Of a stretch of DNA of 64,000 nt, positions 51,963 through 60,327 are shown in pieces (the stretch's first letter is position 1; each line of letters opens with the position of its first letter). Position numbers and translations under genes: made by a program. The notes under the pieces were generated by a model that worked only from the letters and a program-made list of their open reading frames with translations, was not told where the DNA came from and searched no databases. The DNA is from Clostridiales bacterium (GTDB taxonomy: Bacteria; Bacillota; Clostridia; Saccharofermentanales; Saccharofermentanaceae). Location: the NCBI GenBank assembly GCA_017451265.1, contig JAFSPU010000004.1, positions 1-64,000 of the forward strand, read 5' to 3'.

Positions 51963-53159
51963 ATGCCGGAATATAAATATCGGGCACAAGACAGTAAGGG
52001 CAAAGTCGTTAAGGGAAGAGCTGAAGCTGCCGATGAGGTAGATCTTCAGAGACGTTTCCATGACGGCGGCATGCTCCTGCTTGAGGCTAAGCCTGTCGTC
52101 AAGCAAATGGCGCTTAAGCCTTTGAAGAAGCCTAAGCTCGCCGATCTGTGCCGTCAGCTTGGAACTCTCATCAAGGCCGGTGTTACGCTTGTTAAAGCTA
52201 TCGAGATCGTCGCTAATGATGAGTCTATAACGCCTTATGAAAGACAGCTTTATATCAGACTCCGTGACCGCGTTGTTCAGGGTATTGCTCTCTCGAATGC
52301 CATGGAGGAGCTTGAGCCTGCGTTCCCGCCGCTCCTTATCTTTATGATTCGAGCAGCTGAGACTTCCGGTACTCTTGATGGTACCTGCCTGCGTCTTGCA
52401 GATCAGTACACTAAGGAGTCACAGCTTGAGGCCAAGGCTAAGAGTTCACTCACATATCCTAAGATCTTAAGCGGACTCATTGTTATCGTATTAGCTATTC
52501 TATTTGGCTATGTTCTTCCCCAGTTCGAGGAGATGTTCGCGACTTTACCGGAATTGCCAATCGCGACCAGGATTCTTATGGCTATGTCCGATTTCGTTAA
52601 GAATAAATGGTACATACTCGGAGTTATCATAGTGCTGTTCGTTATTTTCGGTAAGATGGTTATGAAGATTCCGATAGTCAATTATTACTTCGACTTTATC
52701 AAGACGAAGGGTAAGTGGGGAAGCCTTCTTAAGGTTATCTATTCGGCTAGATTTGCCCGTACCATGAGTTCCCTATATTCATCCGGTATTCCGATCTACA
52801 GCTGTATACAGATATCGAAGGGAACAATAGGAAACAAATATATAGAGAAGCAGTTCGATGAGGTCGAGCGTAAGGTTTTGGGCGGATCCCCCATGTCTTA
52901 TGCTCTTCAGGATGTCGACGGCTTCGTTAATAAGCTTTCGTCCACGATCAAAGTAGGCGAGGAGACCGGTATGTTAGGCCCGATGCTTGAGTCAGTTGCC
53001 AATGATCTGGATTTCTACTCTGATCAGTCCCTGATGAAGCTTACAGCATTGATCGAGCCTGTAATGATCGTGGTAATGGCCGTTATGGTCGGTTTTATAA
53101 TGATTGCTATCATACAGCCGATTTATGGTTCGTATGCTACGATCGGTGCAGGTTCGTAA
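51963..53159 (+). CDS. pilC: PilC/GspF inner-membrane platform protein
   Basis: A 398-residue protein with the usual start PEYKYRAQDSKGKVVKG and two GspF domains (about 65-190 and 265-390), each followed by membrane helices (about 165-195, 210-235 and 370-392). LCRQLGTLIKAGVTLVKAIE and the second-domain equivalent FARTMSSLYSSGIPIYSCIQ are typical. It forms the membrane platform on which pilins are polymerised by PilB. Ribosome site AAGGAAAGG. Confidence 0.92.
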   Translation: MPEYKYRAQDSKGKVVKGRAEAADEVDLQRRFHDGGMLLLEAKPVVKQMALKPLKKPKLADLCRQLGTLIKAGVTLVKAIEIVANDESITPYERQLYIRLRDRVVQGIALSNAMEELEPAFPPLLIFMIRAAETSGTLDGTCLRLADQYTKESQLEAKAKSSLTYPKILSGLIVIVLAILFGYVLPQFEEMFATLPELPIATRILMAMSDFVKNKWYILGVIIVLFVIFGKMVMKIPIVNYYFDFIKTKGKWGSLLKVIYSARFARTMSSLYSSGIPIYSCIQISKGTIGNKYIEKQFDEVERKVLGGSPMSYALQDVDGFVNKLSSTIKVGEETGMLGPMLESVANDLDFYSDQSLMKLTALIEPVMIVVMAVMVGFIMIAIIQPIYGSYATIGAGS

Positions 53160-53178
53160 AGAAAGGAAGAACACATAG

Positions 53179-54687
53179 ATGTCTGAAGTAGTATTTCTGT
53201 CGAATACCAACATACAGATAGCCGTAGGTTCATCTGCGGGCAATGGTGTTAAGGTAAGCAAACTTTATTCAGCTCCGCTTCCGGAAGGTGCGGTTCTGAA
53301 CGGTGTTGTTATGGATCGTGATCTTGTAACAGATACGATCAAATCCACCTGGCAGCAGTATAAGCTGCCCAAGTCTGAGGTCATGCTCATTCTGAACAGC
53401 CCTCAGCTGCGTGCCAACAGAATCGATGCTCCTATTCAGGCTGATAAGAAGACGACAGACTACATCGCGAGAGCGACAGCCGATACAGAGTACGGACGTT
53501 TTACAAATCCTGTTACCGGTTGGTACTTGATCAGTAAGGATAACAAGGCCAAGACTCAGAAGGTAATTTACGAGACAGCAGAGTTTGATTTCGTTAAGAC
53601 ATATGTTGAGATATTCGAGAAGGCCGGATTAAAGCTTAAGACGATTCATAACGGCGTACAGATCGCGACTGAGTACCTCGCTAAGAGTGCAGCCGGCAAG
53701 ACTATCATCTATATGATCCTTGACGGAAACTCTCTTGTTACTATTTTCTTTGCTGACGGTAAGTTCTACTATGATTCGACATCCCGTGTATTCTCTCAGC
53801 CCGGTTCTCCGGAGTTCGCCAGAGAAATTTATTCTTCAGTATCGTCCATAAGACAGTTCATCTCAGCCCAGAGGCTTGAGGTTACGTTGAAGGATATTAT
53901 GTTCGCTGGTATCAACCAGCCTCAGGTAAGTTCGCTTGCTAATGATATCCTAAACATGGATAGCGAGATTGATGTCAGCATCGCAGTGCCCCCTCAGGGG
54001 TCGACGATTTCCGATGGACCTGCGGCATTCCCGTTCTATGTTTATCCGATAGCGGGTCTGCGCAAGATAGATGAGAAACTTCCTATCCTTAAGGCATCCA
54101 AGCAGAGCAAGGCAAAAGGAGAGGGTGCAGGATTTTCCAAGAAACTTATCCTCCCGTTTGCAGGCATCATTGCACTGGCGCTGATAGCCTTTGGAGTTCT
54201 TACTGTGATAAAGCTTTCAAAGCAGTCTGAACTTAAGGAGATTAACGATTATATTAATAATCCTACGGTTGTAGCTCAGGTAGCTGAATATGATGCCATG
54301 TATGCGAATATGGAAGAGATCGGTACCATACAGGGAGGTGCGGATCTCCTGAATGAAGACATCACATCTTATCCTCTTCCCGATTCATCTGTTAATGCCA
54401 AGATCCTGGCTGCTGCTGCGGCACATGATGTACAGATAAAGTTCAATACATACAGTGCTACCAGCGGAGTGTTCAGCATAACGGCATCTTCTCCGATAGT
54501 AGATGATATCAATATGTTCATCGCAGACCTGATGTCACTGGATATCTTTTACAATGTTAATTACACAGGATATAACCTTGTAACTACCGAAGAAGATGAG
54601 TCTATATGGCAGATCAATGTGGTATGCACCCTTGCAGGTAATGTGCCTACACCCGATGCTTCCGAGGCTGCAGGGGAGGTGAATTGA
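53179..54687 (+). CDS. pilM: PilM-PilN fusion protein
   Basis: A 502-residue protein. The N-terminal 310 residues resemble the actin-like PilM ATPase fold (opening SNTNIQIAVGSSAGNGVKV; later IIYMILDGNSLVTIFFADG). One membrane helix lies at about 327-349 (LILPFAGIIALALIAFGVLTVI), followed by a coiled segment and a ferredoxin-like C-terminal domain, as in PilN. In most bacteria these are two genes, with PilN's N-terminal tail binding PilM; here they are joined. It links the cytoplasmic motor to the envelope part of the alignment complex. Confidence 0.75.
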   Translation: MSEVVFLSNTNIQIAVGSSAGNGVKVSKLYSAPLPEGAVLNGVVMDRDLVTDTIKSTWQQYKLPKSEVMLILNSPQLRANRIDAPIQADKKTTDYIARATADTEYGRFTNPVTGWYLISKDNKAKTQKVIYETAEFDFVKTYVEIFEKAGLKLKTIHNGVQIATEYLAKSAAGKTIIYMILDGNSLVTIFFADGKFYYDSTSRVFSQPGSPEFAREIYSSVSSIRQFISAQRLEVTLKDIMFAGINQPQVSSLANDILNMDSEIDVSIAVPPQGSTISDGPAAFPFYVYPIAGLRKIDEKLPILKASKQSKAKGEGAGFSKKLILPFAGIIALALIAFGVLTVIKLSKQSELKEINDYINNPTVVAQVAEYDAMYANMEEIGTIQGGADLLNEDITSYPLPDSSVNAKILAAAAAHDVQIKFNTYSATSGVFSITASSPIVDDINMFIADLMSLDIFYNVNYTGYNLVTTEEDESIWQINVVCTLAGNVPTPDASEAAGEVN

Positions 54688-54688
54688 T

Positions 54689-55552
54689 ATGGCTAAGCTG
54701 GAAACTAATTTAAGTGCTAAGGATAAGGCGACTATCGCTATCGTACTGTTCGTAGGTGTCGTATTCGTGTTTTCCTGGTATGCGATCAGACCTGCCATAA
54801 TGAGTATAAGATCATTGTCTGATGATATAGATCAGGCCAAGATTCAGGAGATTCAGTGCAGGGGAAAGGTCATGAGCCTTGCAAGTGCGGAGACTGTATT
54901 TGAAAAGGTTGTTACAGATCTTAACGATTCTACAGCAGGTTATTATGAGATTATGACGAGTTCTCAGATAGACCGTATGGTTACTAACTATGTATTAAGC
55001 TTCGGACTGTTCCCTGAAGACTTGTATATAACTATGCCTAACGGACCTGTGGCAGAGACCCCGTATTCTTATTCTCAAGCGGCGATGGATCAGGCTTCGT
55101 TGAGTTCTGCTCCTACACCTACACCTGATCCACTGGAAGAAACTGTTGAAGAAGTAAATGACGCGGTTACCGATGCTCTCAGTGGTACCGATGCGAGTGC
55201 TATGCAGGTAGATAGTCTCTTTGTTCCATACAATCAGGCCAGAGATGTGGCTACATCGACGCAGTTTTCAGGTGTGCAGGCAGCTGATCTTACTTTCGTA
55301 ATGACAGGTTCTGAATCTGCTTGTCAGGCTCTTATAGATGATCTGTGCAGGAAGTATGCTGTAAGGATTACAGCTTTTTCCTGGCTGGAGGTAGATCCTA
55401 TTGAGCATTATGATGAAGAGACCGGTCACGTAGAACTTATCGAGCCTGATTATGTGAGACTTCAGGTAAGTGTCCGTCTGTATATGACGAATGTAGCCGA
55501 TTACGAGGCGTTGGTTTCCGACGCTGTAGTTGCTGCAGGAGCGGAGGGTTGA
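54689..55552 (+). CDS. PilO-like alignment protein
   Basis: A 287-residue bitopic protein: short cytoplasmic tail, one helix (about 16-36; IAIVLFVGVVFVFSWYAI), a coiled segment, a proline/threonine-rich stretch near 135-150 and a C-terminal alpha/beta domain (DLTFVMTGSESACQALIDDL, DYVRLQVSVRLYM) compatible with PilO. Assignment rests on position directly after PilM-PilN and on topology. Stop TGA is followed 1 base later by the PilB start. Confidence 0.65.
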   Translation: MAKLETNLSAKDKATIAIVLFVGVVFVFSWYAIRPAIMSIRSLSDDIDQAKIQEIQCRGKVMSLASAETVFEKVVTDLNDSTAGYYEIMTSSQIDRMVTNYVLSFGLFPEDLYITMPNGPVAETPYSYSQAAMDQASLSSAPTPTPDPLEETVEEVNDAVTDALSGTDASAMQVDSLFVPYNQARDVATSTQFSGVQAADLTFVMTGSESACQALIDDLCRKYAVRITAFSWLEVDPIEHYDEETGHVELIEPDYVRLQVSVRLYMTNVADYEALVSDAVVAAGAEG

Positions 55553-55553
55553 T

Positions 55554-57239
55554 ATGGCTGATAATTCCAAGATTCGTATAGGAGACCTGATGGTCTCGGC
55601 GGGATATATCACCGACGACCAGTTAAAGGAAGCTCTCGGCATACAGAAGGAATCCGGCGGTAAGAGAATCGGTCAGGTTCTGCTTGACCTGGGTTATGTT
55701 ACTGAAGTACAGATGCTTTCCGCTCTGGCTGACAGACTTAATGTTCAGCTTATAGACATTACAGCAGTCCCGATCGATGTAGAGACCGTTAAGCTTGTTC
55801 CTAAGCAGCTTGCAGAACAGTATGTAATGCTGCCTATCGCTCAGGAGAATGGTGAAGTAATACTCGCCGTTAACGATCCTCTTAATCTCTATGCCATCGA
55901 GGATATCAGACAGACAATCGGTATGCCTGTCAGAACGGTTCTGGCACAGGAGAATCCTCTAAAGGAAGCTATCAATTATCAGTATGCCGGAATTAAAGCC
56001 CGTATGGCAGCCGAGCACGCTAATGCGAACACCACAGGCCTTAATGTAGATGAGCTGGTTATCGATACATCTGCCGGCGCAGATGATGCTCCTATCATCA
56101 ATCTCGTTAACTCGCTTCTGGATAAGGCCTTCCAGGATAATGCTTCTGATATTCATATTGAGCCTTTCGAGACCAATGTAATGGTAAGAATGCGTATCGA
56201 CGGTACGCTCATCGACTACATTACACTGCAGAAGAATGTACAGGATTCACTCGTTGCACGCATTAAGATCATGGGTGACATGGATATTGCTGAGAGACGT
56301 ATTCCTCAGGACGGTCACTTCCGAGTAAGGATCCAGGGCCAGATCGTAAATATCCGTGTTAACGTAATTCCTACTGTATTCGGTGAGAAGGTCGTTATGA
56401 GACTTATCATGTCGGCTGTTAATATCGATAACAATTCTACATTCGGTATGACGCAGGAATGCTATGACAAGTTCATAAAGATGCTGATGTCACCTAATGG
56501 CCTGATCTATATCACAGGTCCTACGGGATCCGGTAAGTCAACTACGCTTTATAACGCTCTCGGAATGCTTTCGCAGAAGCCGATCAATATCAGTACCATC
56601 GAGGATCCTGTAGAGAAGAATCTGCCCCGACTTAATCAGGTTCAGGTCCATCCTACAGCGGGACTTACATTCGAGATCGGACTTCGTGCTCTCATGCGTC
56701 AGGACCCTGATGTAATCATGGTAGGTGAGACTCGAGATGCTGAGACTGCGGCTATCTCTATCAGAGCTGCTGTTACAGGACACTTGGTTCTTTCCACGCT
56801 TCATACAAACGACGCAGCCTCTACCATCGTAAGACTTGTCGATATCGGTGCCGAGCCGTACATGCTTTCATCGGCTCTTGTAGGCGTAGTAGCCCAGAGA
56901 CTTATGCGTAAGGTTTGCCCTTTCTGTGCTAAGCCGGAACCTCTGTCATCCAGGCAGATAGATTTCTTAGGCCATGATATTCCCGGTGCCAAGAAGGGTA
57001 CGGGATGCGGCCAGTGCCATAACTCAGGTTACCTCGGCCGTACAGCTATCCATGAAGTTCTTGTAGTCGATAAGACTATGCGTAAGATGATCGCAGCGGG
57101 TGCTGAGGCTGAAGAGATGAAGCAGTATGCCATTAAAAATCAGGGCATGAAGACTCTGAGAATGGCTGCTGAGATGCTCGTAGAGCAGGGCATCACTTCC
57201 ATGGAAGAGTTAGAGCGCGTTGCCTATAATGACGACTAA
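55554..57239 (+). CDS. pilB: PilB/GspE assembly ATPase
   Basis: A 561-residue hexameric motor that drives pilus polymerisation. An N-terminal MshEN-type domain (about 1-150) with DLMVSAGYITDDQLKEAL and QVLLDLGYVTEVQMLSAL repeats, often a c-di-GMP binding domain, is followed by the ATPase core: Walker A GPTGSGKSTT (about 322-331), Asp box, Walker B DPDVIMVGETRDAETA (about 384) and the tetracysteine zinc site CPFC...CGQC (about 456-488). The ATG at 55554 has GGAGG inside the preceding gene end. No PilT retraction ATPase accompanies it. Confidence 0.94.
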   Translation: MADNSKIRIGDLMVSAGYITDDQLKEALGIQKESGGKRIGQVLLDLGYVTEVQMLSALADRLNVQLIDITAVPIDVETVKLVPKQLAEQYVMLPIAQENGEVILAVNDPLNLYAIEDIRQTIGMPVRTVLAQENPLKEAINYQYAGIKARMAAEHANANTTGLNVDELVIDTSAGADDAPIINLVNSLLDKAFQDNASDIHIEPFETNVMVRMRIDGTLIDYITLQKNVQDSLVARIKIMGDMDIAERRIPQDGHFRVRIQGQIVNIRVNVIPTVFGEKVVMRLIMSAVNIDNNSTFGMTQECYDKFIKMLMSPNGLIYITGPTGSGKSTTLYNALGMLSQKPINISTIEDPVEKNLPRLNQVQVHPTAGLTFEIGLRALMRQDPDVIMVGETRDAETAAISIRAAVTGHLVLSTLHTNDAASTIVRLVDIGAEPYMLSSALVGVVAQRLMRKVCPFCAKPEPLSSRQIDFLGHDIPGAKKGTGCGQCHNSGYLGRTAIHEVLVVDKTMRKMIAAGAEAEEMKQYAIKNQGMKTLRMAAEMLVEQGITSMEELERVAYNDD

Positions 57240-57813
57240 CTATTCGTCCAAGTTAATAAAGGATCTTAAGAGCATACCGTCGCCGGTGTTTTACATCTTC
57301 GCGGCGGTTGCTTTGTTCTGTGCATTCTTTGTGCTCGGATTTTCTGCTGTAGGTGTATTTACCGCATTGTTTCTATTATTGCTTGTGGCCTGTGCATGTG
57401 CGGATATCAATGACGGCATAGTGCCGGACCTGGCAGTTATCCTGATCGCAGTTCTCGGAGTGATCCAGTTTATAGCCGTTGAAGGGTTCACGGTCCCCGG
57501 GTTGATATCCAGGCTGATCGGATTTGTGTGTATATCTGTACCGATGCTTGTAGTGTCTCTCCTTATGAAGGGCGCCTTCGGAGGCGGGGATATTAAGCTT
57601 ATGGCTTCGGCGGGCTTGTATCTCGGATGGAAGCTGACATTCGCAGGAGCTTTTATCGGCCTGTTCATTTCCGGTCTTTACGGTATATATCTTCTTATTC
57701 TTAAAAAGGCAGGTAAGAAGTCCACGATCAAGCTGGCCCCATTTCTTGCATTTGGCCTTTCTTTGGCAGCTCTGTTCGGAGAAGTAATAATACTCTTGTG
57801 TTACGGATTATAA
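57229..57813 (+). CDS. pilD: Prepilin peptidase (peptidase domain only)
   Basis: A 194-residue membrane protease of the A24 family with about six helices. The two catalytic aspartates are in ACADINDGIVPD (about residue 58) and FGGGDIKLM (GxGD, about residue 121). The N-terminal cytoplasmic methyltransferase domain with its cysteine pairs, present in classic PilD, is missing, so N-methylation of the pilin Phe is not expected from this protein. The ATG overlaps the end of pilB. It should cleave the giant pilin and both small pilins. Confidence 0.88.
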   Translation: MTTNYSSKLIKDLKSIPSPVFYIFAAVALFCAFFVLGFSAVGVFTALFLLLLVACACADINDGIVPDLAVILIAVLGVIQFIAVEGFTVPGLISRLIGFVCISVPMLVVSLLMKGAFGGGDIKLMASAGLYLGWKLTFAGAFIGLFISGLYGIYLLILKKAGKKSTIKLAPFLAFGLSLAALFGEVIILLCYGL

Positions 57814-58143
57814 GGAATCTATATAATTCTTTATCTCCTTTAGCTGATCCTCATCATAATCTTTACAGGTTTCAATGAGAGAGAATAGTGCTGGTGAGGC
57901 GTCTTTACTGATTAATATGAAATCAGGAGTATCAAGATCGGTCTGGCCAGTTAGATATGCCACGGAAGTGTTAAGCACATTCGCAATAGCGGTAACAATC
58001 TGAATGGAAGGAATCCTGGTTCCATTCTCATAGCGGACATACGAAGGTTGTGACACATCAATCCTTTTGGCGGTCTCTCTTTTAGACAGACCGGCCTTCT
58101 CTCGGCATTCTGTAAGTCTTTTGAGATTAAGATGCATTTCCAT
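57808..58143 (-). CDS. XRE-family helix-turn-helix regulator
   Basis: A 111-residue protein with a Cro/CI-type helix-turn-helix (KLSKRETAKRIDVSQPSYVR-like segment at about 14-45, LSKRETAKRIDVSQPSYVRY) and a C-terminal helical tail (SLIETCKDYDEDQLKEIKNY). It is convergent with pilD (stops overlap by 6 bases) and divergent from the YhcG-type nuclease gene. Likely represses the divergent promoter through the CCATTGG sites. Confidence 0.85.
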   Translation of the reverse strand: MEMHLNLKRLTECREKAGLSKRETAKRIDVSQPSYVRYENGTRIPSIQIVTAIANVLNTSVAYLTGQTDLDTPDFILISKDASPALFSLIETCKDYDEDQLKEIKNYIDSL

Positions 58144-58168
58144 GTGATTACCTCATTTGTCTTGATGA

Positions 58169-58215
58169 TACCATTGGAATATACTACAATCAAATATATA
58201 CCAATGGAATTATCT
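58169..58215. promoter_or_regulatory. Divergent operator region of the XRE gene
   Basis: ACCATTGGAATAT and its inverse ATATACCAATGG lie at 58170-58182 and about 58196-58207, 30 bases centre to centre, between the divergent XRE and YhcG genes. Probable binding sites of the XRE repressor. Confidence 0.5.
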
Positions 58216-58243
58216 GTCGGATTTAATGCGGAGGTAAGCAACA

Positions 58244-59326
58244 ATGAGTAATGTCATAAATAACGATACGCAGTATGCCAAATGGATAAAGGAAATCAGT
58301 GAGCGATTTAAGCGGAGTCAGATTAAGGCAGCCTGTGCTGTTAATGAAGAACTATTAAAGTTCTACTGGAGATTAGGTAGAGATATATCTATCAAAGAGA
58401 GAGAAAATATTTACGGTACTGATTTTTTCAAGAAACTCAGTACTGATTTGCAAGAAGAACTACCGGATGTTAAGTCGTTTTCTGTAACGAATCTCAGATA
58501 TATGAAATATTTCTATAAAACATATCCAAATGCATTTAAATATCCTCAAGTTGAGGAAACTTCTGACAATAAAAAGAATCATCCACAACTTGTGGATGAT
58601 TTGGAAAGACTTATTTTCAGTATCCCGTGGGGACATAACAGAATAATCATTGATAAGTGCAGGGATAATCACGATAAAGCTCTATTCTTTGTTAAACAGA
58701 CGATAGAGAATAACTGGTCACGTGCCGTTTTGCTTAACTTTCTTGATACTGACCTTTATGAGCGTCAGGGGAAAGCCATTACGAATTTTGATAAGGTGCT
58801 GCCTTCCGTTCAGAGTGATCTGGCGCAGGAACTGATCAAGGATCCGTATAATTTCGACTTCCTAGCATTAAGGGAGAGATACGGCGAGAAAGAATTAAAA
58901 GATGCGCTGATGAATAATATTCAGAAACTTCTTATGGAGTTGGGCAAAGGATTCTCATTTGTTGGTCGTGAATTCAGATTGGTAGTTGGAAATACCGAGC
59001 AGTTTATTGATCTGTTGTTTTATAACATACCTAATCATTGTTATGTGGTAGTAGAAGTAAAAGTAAGGAGTTTCGAACCAGGGGATATGGGGCAGTTAGG
59101 TACATATATCGGAGTGGTCGATGACTTGCTTAAGGGCGAGGAAGATAAGCCAACTATAGGCTTATTAATATGCAAGACAAAGGATAATGTTCTTGCACAG
59201 TATGCGGCTAATATGATCAATGCGCCAGTAGGTATATCAGAATATGAATTGAGTACGCTTATCTCAGAAGAATTCAAAAGTACAATGCCAACTATAGAAG
59301 AAATTGAGAAAGAATTGAATGATTAG
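58244..59326 (+). CDS. YhcG-like (DUF1016) PD-(D/E)XK nuclease
   Basis: A 360-residue protein of the DUF1016/YhcG family. The N-terminal domain (about 10-180) has the signature EELLKFYWRLGRDISIKERE and YMKYFY...YP; the C-terminal nuclease domain has FIDLLFYNIPNHCYVVVEVK, in which Asp and the E-x-K pair form the PD-(D/E)XK site. Family members are found in restriction, toxin and DNA-repair contexts. Ribosome site GCGGAGG. Encoded with an XRE regulator and an AbrB-like protein as an island within the pilus locus. Confidence 0.85.
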   Translation: MSNVINNDTQYAKWIKEISERFKRSQIKAACAVNEELLKFYWRLGRDISIKERENIYGTDFFKKLSTDLQEELPDVKSFSVTNLRYMKYFYKTYPNAFKYPQVEETSDNKKNHPQLVDDLERLIFSIPWGHNRIIIDKCRDNHDKALFFVKQTIENNWSRAVLLNFLDTDLYERQGKAITNFDKVLPSVQSDLAQELIKDPYNFDFLALRERYGEKELKDALMNNIQKLLMELGKGFSFVGREFRLVVGNTEQFIDLLFYNIPNHCYVVVEVKVRSFEPGDMGQLGTYIGVVDDLLKGEEDKPTIGLLICKTKDNVLAQYAANMINAPVGISEYELSTLISEEFKSTMPTIEEIEKELND

Positions 59327-59360
59327 TAGGACTAAATGCAGTGAGGAGAGGGATTATATT

Positions 59361-59597
59361 ATGAGTGAAGCCAAGATATTTAATAACGGAGAGAGTCAGG
59401 TAGTAATACTTCCGAAGGAATGTCGCTTTGATCTTAATCAGAAGGTGATAATAAAGAAGATTGGGTATATGGTTGTTATGGTTCCTGAAGATATAGTTAA
59501 TCGTTTATTCGAATCTGGCTCTGGCAGTGCAAGCCCGGTTTCATTGCTTGAGGGGCGTTTGCAGGACTTTCAGGAAGAGAAGAATAGAGATTATTGA
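59361..59597 (+). CDS. AbrB/VapB-like antitoxin-type protein
   Basis: A 78-residue protein with a SpoVT-AbrB swapped-hairpin domain (AKIFNNGESQVVILPKECRF) as in VapB antitoxins. The ATG at 59361 follows GAGGAGAGGG; a longer frame from 59319 is unlikely. No VapC or other toxin follows, so it is either an orphan or the partner of the YhcG-type nuclease. Confidence 0.75.
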   Translation: MSEAKIFNNGESQVVILPKECRFDLNQKVIIKKIGYMVVMVPEDIVNRLFESGSGSASPVSLLEGRLQDFQEEKNRDY

Positions 59598-59834
59598 CTT
59601 AAGACTTACCGTAGTTTTTATCGTTAATATTGGTGTTTTTGGTTTACGAATTGGCAATAAACCCGTTCAAAAATCCGAGTTTGGTAAATGAATTGTTAAG
59701 CGGAAGTTAATTGTGGCCTTAAGCTATTGCAAAGGGTTTTGGGACTTGGTATAGTGCAAACATAACAAACGAATCAAACAAAATTGATCGGTTGATAAAT
59801 TCTAAACTTACAAGATTTGAAGGAGGAAACTAAA
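59598..59834 (+). promoter_or_regulatory. Leader and promoter of the pilin gene
   Basis: No gene. A promoter TTGCAA (59727-59732), 17-base spacer, TATAGT (59750-59755, extended -10 TGGTATAGT) lies 80 bases before the ATG of the small pilin, leaving an untranslated leader of about 75 bases ending in AAGGAGG. Confidence 0.6.
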
Positions 59835-60245
59835 ATGAAAAAGACAAGAAAGTCATCTAAGAAGGGTTTTACATTGGTTGAGTTGATCGTTGTTCTCGTT
59901 ATCCTCGCCATCCTCGCAGCAATGCTCGTTCCGGCACTCACAGGATATATCAAGAGAGCTCGTCAGGAGAAGGATTACCAGTTCGCTGCTACAGTATTGA
60001 CAGCAGCTCAGTCCGCAGCTACTTATCAGTATTCTCTCCCCGCTTCTCAGCAGGAAACTCCTATTGTAAAGACTACATCAGCAGGTAGAGGCGAGACAGT
60101 TGCAACATTGGTAGGTACAGATTTTACATCTTGTTCTTTCACTACAAACAGCAGATTTGTAATCACGAGTGGTCACGTTACATGTAATGGTTATACATAT
60201 AACTGGAATGGTACAGCATGGTCACCTAAGTCTGGACAGAACTAA
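59835..60245 (+). CDS. pilA: Type IV pilin (probable major pilin)
   Basis: A 136-residue prepilin. Leader MKKTRKSSKKG is followed by FTLVELIVVLVILAILAAML with Glu at +5; mature length about 125. The C-terminal part is short and threonine/serine/asparagine rich, with CSFTTNSRFVI and GHVTCNGYTYNW (two cysteines that may form a disulfide). Its own strong promoter, long leader and a tight terminator suit a highly expressed major subunit. Cleavage by the PilD encoded at 57229. Confidence 0.9.
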   Translation: MKKTRKSSKKGFTLVELIVVLVILAILAAMLVPALTGYIKRARQEKDYQFAATVLTAAQSAATYQYSLPASQQETPIVKTTSAGRGETVATLVGTDFTSCSFTTNSRFVITSGHVTCNGYTYNWNGTAWSPKSGQN

Positions 60246-60281
60246 AATCTAAGTGTTAGTTTAGCGATTAATGAATAATTA

Positions 60282-60313
60282 GATGTCGGGGCTTCGTCCC
60301 CGACATCTTTTTT
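60282..60313 (+). terminator. Terminator of the pilin gene
   Basis: GATGTCGGGG pairs with CCCCGACATC around CTTCGT, followed by TTTTTT. Confidence 0.88.
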
Positions 60314-60327
60314 GGTATATTTATTTC

